Source of the DNA: JACKII01 sp965202745 | GTDB taxonomy: Bacteria > Pseudomonadota > Alphaproteobacteria > Bin95 | DNA: 64,000 nucleotides | Direction: 5' to 3' | Assembly (NCBI GenBank): GCA_965202745.1 | Contig: CBDBCB010000016.1 | Span: 1-64,000 of the forward strand | Part shown: in pieces, positions 19,256-27,371 of the stretch | Layout: the number at the start of each line of letters is the position of its first letter | How positions within the stretch are numbered: the stretch's first letter is position 1 | The notes under the pieces: model-generated | Database searches by the model: none | What the model was told of the DNA's origin: nothing | Seen by the model: only the letters and a program-made list of their open reading frames with translations | Program-made: the position numbers and the translations under genes

Positions 19256-20101
19256 TTGTCGAGTCCTTCAACCGATACCTCAACCGACAATGCGGGCTTC
19301 ACGCCCGTCGCTCCCGCCGAGCCGCTCGCGCCCTGGTTCGGCGGCAAGAGGCACCTCGCCCGGACCATCGCCGCGCGCATCGAGGCCATTCCGCATCGCT
19401 GTTATGCCGAGCCCTTCTGTGGCATGGGTGGCGTGTTCCTGCGCCGACGAATGCGTCCGCAGTCCGAAATCCTCAACGATATCAATGGCGAGATCGTCAA
19501 CCTCTTCCGCATCCTGCGCGATCATCCCGACGCGCTGGCAGCCGGGTTCGATCTCTGCCTGGCCTCCCGCGCGGAATTCGTCCGGCTGCTGAAGACACCG
19601 CCCGGGACCCTCACCGACATCCGCCGCGCCGCCCGCTGGGCCTTCCTCCAGCGCATGTCCTTCGGCGGCAAGCCCGCCCATCTCGCCACGCCGGGCCAGA
19701 TGGCACCGTCCGTCCATAATCCCGCGCGGCTTTCGGGCACCCGAATGACAGAACTGATCCGCGCCATCCATGCCCGGCTGCAGGGCGTCCATATCGAGCA
19801 ACTGGACTGGAAGGACTTCATCCCGCGCTATGACCGGGACTTCACGCTCTTCTACATCGACCCGCCCTATTGGGGCCATGAGGCGGATTACGGGCGTGGC
19901 GTGTTTGACCGGGCCGACTTCGAGCGCCTCGCGGAGATGCTGCGCGGCATCAAGGGCCGGTTCATCCTGTCGATCAATGATCGCCCGGAGATCCGGAAGA
20001 TGTTCGGCTGGGCCGCCGTCGAGGAGGTCGAGACGCGCTATTCGGCCAATGCCCGCGCCAACCGGCGGGTCACGGAACTGCTGGTCTCGGGCGGCGGGTG
20101 A
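19256..20101 (+). CDS. D12-class adenine-N6 DNA methyltransferase (Dam-like)
   Basis: 281 aa, intact. FGGKRHLARTI and YAEPFCGMGGVFLRRRM form the SAM-binding motif, NDINGEIVNLFRILRDHPD follows, and the catalytic motif is FTLFYIDPPYWG (DPPY). C-terminal SINDRPEIRKMF. The called start is TTG with a weak ribosome binding site, so it may begin elsewhere. Phage methylases usually protect DNA from host restriction. Stands alone after the repressor, before the oppositely oriented ankyrin-FRG gene. Confidence 0.8.
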   Translation: MSSPSTDTSTDNAGFTPVAPAEPLAPWFGGKRHLARTIAARIEAIPHRCYAEPFCGMGGVFLRRRMRPQSEILNDINGEIVNLFRILRDHPDALAAGFDLCLASRAEFVRLLKTPPGTLTDIRRAARWAFLQRMSFGGKPAHLATPGQMAPSVHNPARLSGTRMTELIRAIHARLQGVHIEQLDWKDFIPRYDRDFTLFYIDPPYWGHEADYGRGVFDRADFERLAEMLRGIKGRFILSINDRPEIRKMFGWAAVEEVETRYSANARANRRVTELLVSGGG

Positions 20102-20108
20102 GGGGCGG

Positions 20109-21299
20109 TCAGCGCTCCCCTGCCAGCTTCCCAAGGGCATCCGCCGCCAACGCAGCAACGCGCCCATCGTCCTGTTCGCGAGCCAGGGCAAGAGCGGTTT
20201 CGAGGTCGGTATGTGCGTCTTCCATGTTGCCGAGGGCAAGTTTCGCGTTGCCCCGGTTGTTGAACGCGTTCGGGGACTCTGGCCGCAACCGGATCGCTTC
20301 GTCGTAATCCTTGATGGCTCCCGCGTGATCCTTATTGTCCTGTTTCGCAAGGCCGCGGCAGAAAGCTGTTTCCGCGGTTTTGAAGTTCTGTTCGTTCTGG
20401 ATATGGCCGATCAGGTCATTATACATTGTCTCCTGCCGAATGTCGTGGAAGCGCTTCAGGTGGTCCAGGCAGGCACTCTTCATGGCCCTGGATACCCGGA
20501 TGGTCCTGAGCCCTTCGACCTCTTTGCCGGGCACGTGCACGAAGACACTGCTTTGGGCGTCGACCCGCGCACGGGACTGCGGGGTTCGGGCGGCGGAGAC
20601 AAGAGCCGCATCTGACCCGCGGTCATCGCTGTGAATCCCGCCGCTCCCGATCTTCCCAAGCTTATCGGTTGTTGGCAGGACGAAGACGTAGCCATCCTCT
20701 TCCTGATCGCCATTGCAGGCGAAGAAGAGCGCCACGAGCAGATTACGGCTGAAGTCGACCAGGGCGGTGTCGCCCCCGAAATGCCGCAGGTCCGTCAGGA
20801 TATCCACGGTCGGGGTGTCCTCGGAGAACAGTGCGTCACGGGCCTTACTGACGATCTCCTTCCAGTGCAGCGGGGTGTTGCCCAAGAGCTTGCCCCGCGC
20901 GCCCGGATCGGCCCCGGCGTCGAGAAGCGCCCCGATGGCCGCCGCATGGCCTTCACGGGCCGCCTCGTGCAGCGGGGTGTAGTCCAAGAACTTGTCCCGC
21001 GCGCCCAAATCGGCCCCGGCGGCGAGAAGCGCCCCGATGGCCGCCGCATGGCCTGAAAAGGCCGCGCTGTGCAGCCGGGTGTGGCCATTCTTGGTCCGTG
21101 CGCCCGGATCAGCCCCGGCGGTGAGACATGTGCGTATGTCCCCGATCGTGGCTGCCTCGAAGTAGCCGCGCTCACCCCACCCCGCGCAGACATCCCGAGC
21201 CAGGCCTGAAGAGGGGCCGCCAAGCAATCCGGCTGCCGTTGCGGCCGCCATGACCACGCGTCTGGCCGAACGAAGGCTCCGTATGGTGACAATATTCAT
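20109..21299 (-). CDS. exported ankyrin-FRG-TPR protein (moron)
   Basis: 396 aa. Start at 21299 (MNIVTIRSLRS) is preferred to 21305 because AAAGGAG then has 8-9 nt spacing. Residues 1-35 look like a signal peptide (AAATAAGLLGGPSSGLA). About 43-145: ankyrin repeats (TPLHEAAREGHAAAIGALLD) with two nearly identical DNA units 102 bp apart. About 150-310: FRG domain, with DLRHFGGDTALVDFSRNLLV and ALFFACNG. About 320-385: TPR repeats (AGAIKDYDEAIRLRPESPNA). The third ankyrin repeat stops at NTPLHW and joins the FRG part, so a deletion may have made the fusion. FRG domains occur in presumed defence or effector proteins; role here unknown. Confidence 0.7.
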   Translation of the reverse strand: MNIVTIRSLRSARRVVMAAATAAGLLGGPSSGLARDVCAGWGERGYFEAATIGDIRTCLTAGADPGARTKNGHTRLHSAAFSGHAAAIGALLAAGADLGARDKFLDYTPLHEAAREGHAAAIGALLDAGADPGARGKLLGNTPLHWKEIVSKARDALFSEDTPTVDILTDLRHFGGDTALVDFSRNLLVALFFACNGDQEEDGYVFVLPTTDKLGKIGSGGIHSDDRGSDAALVSAARTPQSRARVDAQSSVFVHVPGKEVEGLRTIRVSRAMKSACLDHLKRFHDIRQETMYNDLIGHIQNEQNFKTAETAFCRGLAKQDNKDHAGAIKDYDEAIRLRPESPNAFNNRGNAKLALGNMEDAHTDLETALALAREQDDGRVAALAADALGKLAGER

Positions 21300-21339
21300 T
21301 TTCATGGCTCCTTTTGCCAAAAGCATTTCACCTCTGATT

Positions 21340-22780
21340 CTATCCCCCGACCACAACCGCCTTCTCCGGCCCGAACCGGACCACCCGGCCAAGGACGCGG
21401 TCTCCCTCCCCGACCGGGCGCGCCGGCCAGTCGGCACCGTTGTCGCTTGTCATGATCCAGTCATCGTCCTCGCGCATGAGACGCTTGACGACGAGACCCG
21501 TCTGCGTCCCGAGCACGTAGACCCGCCCCGCCTGTGGCTCCCGGTCCCCATGGTCGATCACCAGAATATCGCCTGAGCGGATTGTCGGCTCCATCGATCT
21601 GCCCTCCGCGCGCAGCGCGATGGCGCGCTCGGGTCCGAGGCCCGGCGGCAGCGTGTCCCTGGGTATGTTGATCGACGTCTCCGTTTCCTCGAAGACCATC
21701 TCGCCCGTTCCCGCGGCAGCCCGCACGTCGCGGGCAAATGACAGGCGCTGGTCGGTATTCGGCTCGGCGATATTCTCCGGCGCGGCACCGGGATCGTCAC
21801 CGGCCACAGGCGGCGCGTCCGGAGGCGGCAGGCGTTCGGCAAGCGCGTCCAGCATTGCCGCCAATTCGTCCCGCAGCGCCCGGGTCTTGTCATCAAGCTT
21901 GCTGTCGAGCAGCTGTCCCATGCTGCGCCTGTCCAGCGCGGCGGCGGGGCTGGCCGCCGCCGTGCCGCGGGCGGCGAGCTTCTCCCGGATCGCCGCCACC
22001 ACCACATCCGCCTCCGCGCCTTCCGGCAGGCCCAGCATGTCCGTGATCGCCCCGGGCACGGCGGTCGAAGACACGATGCCCGCCGATTCGGGCGGTTTGG
22101 CGTGCTCGGGAGGTTTCGGATCGGGGACATACTCGCATCGCTCCGATCCCGGCTGGCCCCGGAACACCGCGACCACCGGCCAGACCTCGCGGACGCCCGC
22201 GGCCATGCGCTCCTCGTCGAAACTCTTCTGTTGGCCGTGCCGCTTCGGCAGCCAGCCCCGGAGCTTCAGGTTGCCGCTCTCATGTTTCCCGACAAGTCGC
22301 TTGATCGCGGCCCGGCCCTCGTGGTCGAGGATCCAGACCCGGTCGCCCTCCCGCACCGCTGTGCCGGGAGAGATGAGGCAGGTGCAGCCGCCGTCGATCC
22401 CTTCGGGGATCATCGACTGGCCGGTGGCCGAAATGTAAAATGCCTGATCGTCCATCACATTCTCCGGTCTGGGCAGGGGATCGCGATCAGGCTGCGCCTT
22501 TGCCCAGCCCTGCAACCCGCACCTGGCCATGCCCCGATGCGGGAGCGTCGCCTCGGCGAAGGTGTCCCATGCAGGCGGTGGGGCAGGTGCTTCGGCGGGG
22601 GCCGATGTAGAGTTCGAGGCCAAGCGCGCGGCATAGTCGCTCGACCTTTTCAAAACTCGGAACTTGGCCCCGCCTGATATTTTTGATTAATGCAGGATTG
22701 CCTGCAACTGCACGCGAAACGGCAGCTGCAGACCTCCCATCGCGCTGCAAGGCGCGCTCAACAATTGATTGCCAAGTCAT
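21340..22780 (-). pseudogene. phage repressor with HTH and two S24-like domains, one frameshift
   Basis: N-terminal helix-turn-helix (MTWQSIVERALQRDGRSAAA, NPALIKNIRRGQVPSFEKVE) runs to LELYIGPRR; a shift near 22600 moves on to APAPPPAWDTF. Two S24-type cores follow in one frame: YISATGQSMIPEGIDGGCTC with AAIKRLVG, and ALRAEGRSMEPTIRSGDILV with VVKRLMRE. Each has a Ser and a Lys. The middle (GAITDMLGLPEGAEADVVVA) is a helical linker. Repaired length is about 480 aa, far above the usual 200-250. It diverges from the early operon across an operator array, so it is the likely lysogeny repressor. Confidence 0.65.
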
Positions 22781-22788
22781 CTGGCCAC

Positions 22789-22868
22789 TTTAGCCTGATC
22801 AGGCTAAAGGCAACAATCTACATTGAATGGCCTTATTAGGCTATGCGCGAACACCTTATCAGACTAGC
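22789..22868. promoter_or_regulatory. early operator array (TAGCCTGATCAGGCTA-type)
   Basis: TTTAGCCTGATCAGGCTAAA (22789-22808) is a perfect 20-bp palindrome. Related half-sites follow: CCTTATTAGGCTA (22831-22843) and CCTTATCAGACTA (22854-22866). They lie between the divergent double-S24 repressor and the first early gene, the last ones overlapping its start. Typical of repressor operators. Confidence 0.75.
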
Positions 22869-23127
22869 CGCAACGTATGGAGCCTTTCTCGAAATCACGC
22901 ATTGGGCCGTCTCAATGCGTGTTTGCGGTAAGGGCGATTTCTTTGATCGTCTTAAGCGTGGGGGCGACTGCCGAACGTTAACCCACGCCCGCGTCACCCA
23001 ATGGTTCTCCGATCACTGGCCTGCCGACCTCCCCTGGCCCGCTGATATTCCACGGCCCGACCCCATGCCCGACTCGCCTGCCGCGCTGGCGGCTGGAGAG
23101 GCCGCCGCACCGGAGGACGCGGCATGA
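22843..23127 (+). CDS. early phage regulator-like small protein (94 aa)
   Basis: 94 aa. LAATYGAFLEITHWAVSMRV, GDFFDRLKRGGDCRTLTHAR and VTQWFSDHWPADLPWPADIP resemble small HTH-type proteins that open the early operon of alphaproteobacterial Mu-like phages. The end (DSPAALAAGEAAA) is duplicated in DNA about 390 bp downstream. Stop overlaps a downstream ATG (ATGA at 23124). Confidence 0.6.
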   Translation: MREHLIRLAATYGAFLEITHWAVSMRVCGKGDFFDRLKRGGDCRTLTHARVTQWFSDHWPADLPWPADIPRPDPMPDSPAALAAGEAAAPEDAA

Positions 23128-23142
23128 GGACCGTCCGCCCCC
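23070..23142 (+). repeat. duplicated coupling segment, copy 1
   Basis: Encodes the end SPAALAAGEAAA plus the start MRTVRPHSP. A similar segment at 23463-23530 encodes SPAALAAGQAAA plus MRTVRPRSP. The block in between looks inserted or duplicated. Confidence 0.6.
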
Positions 23143-23205
23143 ACAGCCCTAGCCGGCTCCGTCCCGAATTCACAGCGTTGCCTCGCGGTGCTCGCGATCA
23201 CCGTC

Positions 23206-23448
23206 ATGGAGATATTTTTTGTCATGCAGGACCCGCAGTCAGGAGACATGACCAACATCGGGATTTCCTTTCGCCGGATTGTTGTGCGCCACAGCGACAT
23301 GCATGCACTGATGGAGGAATTGCTCAGGTTGTACACTCACGCCACAGAGCGGGAAAGGCTGGCCCTGTTCGGCCTCGTCGTCCGGGAGTTTTCCGCGGAC
23401 ATCCATGCGCGCGCGCAGATGAGGCGGCTACCCGGCGGCAGGCCCTGA
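23206..23448 (+). CDS. hypothetical early protein (about 80 aa)
   Basis: The frame MEIFFVMQDPQSGDMTNIGI, VRHSDMHALMEELLRLYTHA and ERLALFGLVVREFSADIHAR has balanced composition and helical character. The overlapping frame from 23124 (MRTVRPHSP...) is Arg/Pro/His-rich and looks non-coding after its first codons, so a shift from that start into this frame is possible. Function unknown. Confidence 0.4.
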   Translation: MEIFFVMQDPQSGDMTNIGISFRRIVVRHSDMHALMEELLRLYTHATERERLALFGLVVREFSADIHARAQMRRLPGGRP

Positions 23449-23462
23449 TGCATCTTCCGACG

Positions 23463-23530
23463 CCGGGCTCGCCCGCTGCGCTGGCGGCTGGACAGGCTGC
23501 CGCATGAGGACCGTGCGCCCCCGCAGCCCT
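23463..23530 (+). repeat. duplicated coupling segment, copy 2
   Basis: Matches copy 1 at 23070-23142: same SPAALAAG end followed by MRTVRP start. Confidence 0.6.
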
Positions 23531-23797
23531 GTCGATCTGCCCCTGTCCGGTCGCGACTGCGGGGCCGACGGTACCGTGTATTTCGATGTTCAGGCGCTTT
23601 GCCGGGATGTCAGCCATCCGGGCGGCGGCGGGTGGCTCATGTGTGATGACGCGGATGCCGGGTGTTTTGGCCTCTACCGGGTTGGAGCGGATGGCCTGTC
23701 GTGCTGGATATCGGACCACCCCACGCGGGCGGCGGCCGAGGCAATGGCCGCATGGTGCGCCGCCCGGCACCCTTCGCAAGATCGGCGGGGTGCGTGA
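23504..23797 (+). CDS. hypothetical early protein (97 aa)
   Basis: 97 aa: MRTVRPRSPVDLPLSGRDCG, ADGTVYFDVQALCRDVSHPG, LSCWISDHPTRAAAEAMAAW. Intact, in the rightward early operon. No family recognised. Confidence 0.55.
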   Translation: MRTVRPRSPVDLPLSGRDCGADGTVYFDVQALCRDVSHPGGGGWLMCDDADAGCFGLYRVGADGLSCWISDHPTRAAAEAMAAWCAARHPSQDRRGA

Positions 23798-23799
23798 CG

Positions 23800-24084
23800 A
23801 TGTTCGCTGCCAATTCCCGCAACGTCAACCGCAACCCGGTCACGCGCGCCGCGGCCGAGCGTGTGGCCCGGCGTGCGGCGCGGCAGGAGCAGGCCGATCG
23901 CATGAAGGCGCGGGCCCGGGCGCAGTGCCCGGCGCGGGAGGCGGCGGAAGCGGGCATGGCGACTGACATGCGCCGCAAGGCCCGTCTGGAGCGCATCGGG
24001 CGCTTCCTCATGCGGGCGCCCCGGATCCTGGCGGATTCCGCGGACATGGCGATGCTGCGTCTGATTGCCGGTCGTGTCTGCTAG
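23800..24084 (+). CDS. hypothetical basic early protein (94 aa)
   Basis: 94 aa, very Arg/Ala-rich: AAAERVARRAARQEQADRMK and DMRRKARLERIGRFLMRAPR. Probably helical and nucleic-acid-associated. No family recognised. Confidence 0.5.
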   Translation: MFAANSRNVNRNPVTRAAAERVARRAARQEQADRMKARARAQCPAREAAEAGMATDMRRKARLERIGRFLMRAPRILADSADMAMLRLIAGRVC

Positions 24085-24138
24085 TTCCATGGCGTCACGC
24101 TCGCGGATCTGTGCGGCCCTCGCCAGAACGGCCGTCTG

Positions 24139-24333
24139 GTGCTTGCCCGCCAATGCGTGTGCTACCAGGCGCGGCGGCGGACCGGCCTTTCCTTTTCCGG
24201 GATCGGCCGCTTTCTCGGCAACCGCCACCACTCGACGATCCTCCACGCGGCGCGGGAATATCCTGAACGTGCTGCCCGCGCGCGGGCGGCCCGCCGCCGT
24301 GCCCGTAGGGCAAGGGCGGGGGCCGCGCCATGA
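24139..24333 (+). CDS. DnaA C-terminal-domain-like protein
   Basis: The frame GLSFSGIGRFLGNRHHSTIL (about residues 16-35) matches the DnaA domain IV signature (LSLPEIGR-GGRDHTTVLHA type). Reading upstream in the same frame gives HGVTLADLCGPRQNGRLVLA back to the preceding stop, without an ATG; a GTG at 24139 is the best visible start, so the 5' end is uncertain. Such orphan DnaA-C proteins occur in early regions of alphaproteobacterial phages. Stop overlaps the next ATG. Confidence 0.6.
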   Translation: MLARQCVCYQARRRTGLSFSGIGRFLGNRHHSTILHAAREYPERAARARAARRRARRARAGAAP

Positions 24334-24461
24334 ATGCCGCCAATGACAACGCCCCGCGCGGCCGTCGCGGCCGTGACAGGGCCGGTATGGTTTCGGCCGT
24401 CCTGATCCTGTCCATCCTGTTGTGCGGCTTTCTGGCGCTTGCCGGGATCGGAGGTTCCTGA
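24330..24461 (+). CDS. small membrane protein (43 aa)
   Basis: 43 aa starting at an ATGA overlap. Charged N-terminus (MNAANDNAPRGRRGRDRAG) then one membrane helix (SAVLILSILLCGFLALAGI). Stop overlaps the next ATG (TGATG), so it is tightly coupled. Confidence 0.6.
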   Translation: MNAANDNAPRGRRGRDRAGMVSAVLILSILLCGFLALAGIGGS

Positions 24462-24748
24462 TGCACGCGGCGAGGCTTTCGCATTCCGACCGTCTGACGC
24501 GCGTCCACCGGCTTCTCGCCGACGGGCGGGAGCGCTCGACGCTGGAGATCATGCGCGGTGCCGGGGTCTGCGCGGTCAATTCCTGCATTGCCGAACTGCG
24601 CGCCAACGGGGTGCGGATCACCTGTCGGCAGATCCACGATCCGGCCACGGACGCACGGCTCTGGCTGTACCGGCTTGTACGCGCCGCACCGGAGACCACG
24701 GAAACCATCGGGACCATCGGGACCAAAGAACGGGAGACCCGGGAATGA
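24461..24748 (+). CDS. helix-turn-helix domain protein (95 aa)
   Basis: 95 aa. RLTRVHRLLADGRERSTLEI, MRGAGVCAVNSCIAELRANG and VRITCRQIHDPATDARLWLY form a winged-helix DNA-binding fold seen in small phage proteins that act early. The C-terminus (TETIGTIGTKERETRE) is a low-complexity tail. Confidence 0.65.
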   Translation: MHAARLSHSDRLTRVHRLLADGRERSTLEIMRGAGVCAVNSCIAELRANGVRITCRQIHDPATDARLWLYRLVRAAPETTETIGTIGTKERETRE

Positions 24749-25569
24749 TCGGGACAGACGAGGCGATCCGGGCGCGCATTGACGCCGAATGGCTTGACCG
24801 GGGCCGTGAGATTGTTGCCCGGGAGCGGGATCTCAACCGCTCGCGCGACAGTCTGGCCTGGGAGATGGGCGACTGGGCGAACAGCCTCGAGCGGTCCCAT
24901 GGCGACTGGCCGAGGCTGGCTGCCGAGCTTGAAATGCCTGTCGGCACGCTGAAGAACCGCGCTTCCGTGGCGCGCCGCATTGATCCGTCACGACGCTGTG
25001 ACGGGCTGACCTGGTCGCATCATGCCGGGGTGGCGGGTCTGGAGCCCGACGAGGCGGACGCGGTGCTGGCCGAGACCGCGCTCTACAGCTGGTCGGTGGA
25101 GCATCTGCGCGGCGTGCTGCATGAGCGCGGCGCGACACGGCGGGCGCAGCGCGAGGTCGAGCGGCTGCAGGCGCAGCTGTCGGCATTGCAGGCGGCATCC
25201 ACGACCGTGGATGAGGCGAGGCGTGTGGTGGACAATGTCAGGGTGGAGTTCGAGGCCGGGTGCCGGATGGTCGAGGAGGGCTACCGGCGGATGCTGGTCG
25301 CGGTGGAGCGCGGGGACCTGGCTGTCGCGGCGCGGGCGCTGCATGGCAATGCCCGGCGCGGTCTCGGAGCCGGGATAGGCACCATCGGCGATCATATGGT
25401 GGATCGCACAAACAACATGGTGGTGCGGATCAGCAGGGTGCTGGACGATCTCTCCGGCACCGGAACCGGGCAAACCGGCGCAATTCGTCACGACGCCGTG
25501 ACGCCCGACAATGCGGCAATTGCGCCCGATGGCGCGCCGCCGGGCATCAAAACGGGTGCGGGGCCATGA
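24745..25569 (+). CDS. ParB-HTH-like early phage protein
   Basis: 274 aa. EWLDRGREIVARERDLNRSR, LEMPVGTLKNRASVARRIDP and LTWSHHAGVAGLEPDEADAV look like a ParB/plasmid-initiator-type helix-turn-helix region; the second half has a coiled coil (REVERLQAQLSALQAASTTV). Stop overlaps the transposase ATG (ATGA). Likely DNA-binding. Confidence 0.6.
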   Translation: MIGTDEAIRARIDAEWLDRGREIVARERDLNRSRDSLAWEMGDWANSLERSHGDWPRLAAELEMPVGTLKNRASVARRIDPSRRCDGLTWSHHAGVAGLEPDEADAVLAETALYSWSVEHLRGVLHERGATRRAQREVERLQAQLSALQAASTTVDEARRVVDNVRVEFEAGCRMVEEGYRRMLVAVERGDLAVAARALHGNARRGLGAGIGTIGDHMVDRTNNMVVRISRVLDDLSGTGTGQTGAIRHDAVTPDNAAIAPDGAPPGIKTGAGP

Positions 25570-27371
25570 AGTCGCGCCTCAAATTCGCCCCCGTATCGTC
25601 CATATCGCCGCAAACGCCCCCCGCAGACCCCCTGCAACGGTCCTGCACGGTCGTTGCAGGGGGCATGCATTGCCCCGTACGGACGCATGTATCCGCGCCT
25701 GTGGCCGACCATGGGCGCGCGCGGATGCGGCTCGATGCGGTGGCGCGGTCGGAACGGCTTACGGCCACGGGCATGCGCCAGGCCGGGGCCGATATGCGGG
25801 CGGCGGAGGCGGCCGGGGTCAGTGCGGGGACCCTGCGACGCTGGCGACTGGCCTGCCGGGGTCTGCCCCCGGAGGCGCGGCTCGCCGCGTTGACCGACTG
25901 TCCCGGTCGCGGACGCCGCGGCCCGCTGACCGAGCCGGCGATGCGGGACTGTGTGGAGGCCCTGATCCACGGGCACGGTCCCCACCTGACCGCCTCCCAT
26001 GTGGTGCGGGTTCTCAAGGCGCGCTACGGGCACGCCCCGTCCCCGCGGGCGGTCCAGCGCTGGCTCAGGGTCTGGCGCGCCGATGCCGCGAATGCCCGGG
26101 CGCTCTCGGCCGTCTCCGATCCCGACGGTCACCGGTCGCGCAGGGCGCCTGCCCTGGGATCGATGACGCAGGCCGTGATGCGGCTCAACCAGGTCTGGGA
26201 ACTCGACAGCACGCCGGCGGATGTGATGTGTGCCGACGGGTGCCATACGATCGTCGGCGCGCTGGATGTCTGGTCGCAGCGGGGACGGCTGCTGGTGGTG
26301 CCTGTCAGCCGGGCCACGGCGATCTGCGCGCTGTTGAGACGCTGTCTGATCGACTGGGGCGTGCCGGAGACGGTGCGCACCGACGGGGGCAGGGGACTAT
26401 ACGTCCGCCCATCTCGCCCGCGTGCTGGCGGATCTCGGCGTGAGCCATGACGTCTGCCCGCCCTACACGCCCGAGGCCAAGCCGTTCGTGGAGCGGTTCC
26501 TCGGCACGGTGACGCGGGATCTGTTCGCGTTCCTGCCCGGCTTTACCGGTCACAATGTGGCCGAGCGCAGGAAACTGGAAGCGCGGAAATCCATGGCGGC
26601 GCGGCGCGGACGGGCGCGCCACGTTCGGGGTCGATCTGACGGCGGCCGATCTTCAGACCAGGTGCGATCTGTGGTGCACGGCGATTTATGGCCGTCGCGC
26701 TCACCGCGATCTCGGCGAGAGCCCGTGGGTGCGGGCGCGGTCCTGGACCGGTGAGACCCGGCGGATCGCCGATGAGCGGGCGCTTGATCCACTGCTTGCG
26801 GCACCCGTCGCGGGCGGCGGCCGGCGCACGATCGGCAAGAACGGCATTTCCGTGGGCTGCGTCCGCTATATCGCGGCGGCCTTCGGTGCGCATGTGGGTG
26901 AGCGGGTGGATGTGCGCCTCGATGCGTCCGATCCTGCGCGGCTCTTCGTGTTCCGGCCGACCGGCGGTTTCCTGTGTGTGGCCGAGGATCCCGAACGCAC
27001 CGGCATTGACCCGTGCGGCGGTGGCCGCCGGGGCGAGGGCCGGCGCGCGCGCGGCTGACAGTGCGGCGCGCAAACGCGCCCGCGGCCTCAGGCGCGATCA
27101 TCAGCCCGGGCGGGCCATGGAGGATGTTCTGGACGCTGCGGAACGCGAGGCCGGCAATATCATTGCCCTGCCACGCCAGGGCGCGTCCCACCGGACGGCG
27201 GCGCTGGAGCAGGCCGCACAGGCCGCAGAGGCGGCAGGGGCGGAGCACCGGCCGGAGGCGGGCCGCGGTGCCGCGGACGGGCCGTCGCGTTCGGGCCAGG
27301 CGGCGCTGATGGACGCCATGAAGCGGCTTTACCCGATGGATGATCAACCGGAAAAGGAGAACAGGACATGA
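25566..27371 (+). pseudogene. A: Mu A-like DDE transposase, three frameshifts
   Basis: Frame 1 gives the N-terminal HTH region (AAGVSAGTLRRWRLACRGLP) and the first catalytic Asp (QVWELDSTPADVMCADG) and second (ETVRTDGG). An extra G near 26395 shifts to ADLGVSHDVCPPYTPEAKPF with the catalytic Glu (PFVERFLGTV). A second shift near 26615 gives the C-terminal beta-barrel (ATFGVDLTAADLQ...GISVGCVRYIAAAFGAHVGE), and an extra C near 27012 gives the tail that contacts B. All shifts are +1; at least two lie in homopolymers. All DDE residues are present, but the protein cannot be made whole. Confidence 0.85.

Noticed and set aside
19256..20101. Restriction-modification system with the Dam-like methylase
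   Set aside because: No endonuclease gene adjacent; orphan phage methylase is simpler.
22843..24340. CRISPR or anti-CRISPR array
   Set aside because: Repeats found are only two and coding; no spacer pattern.
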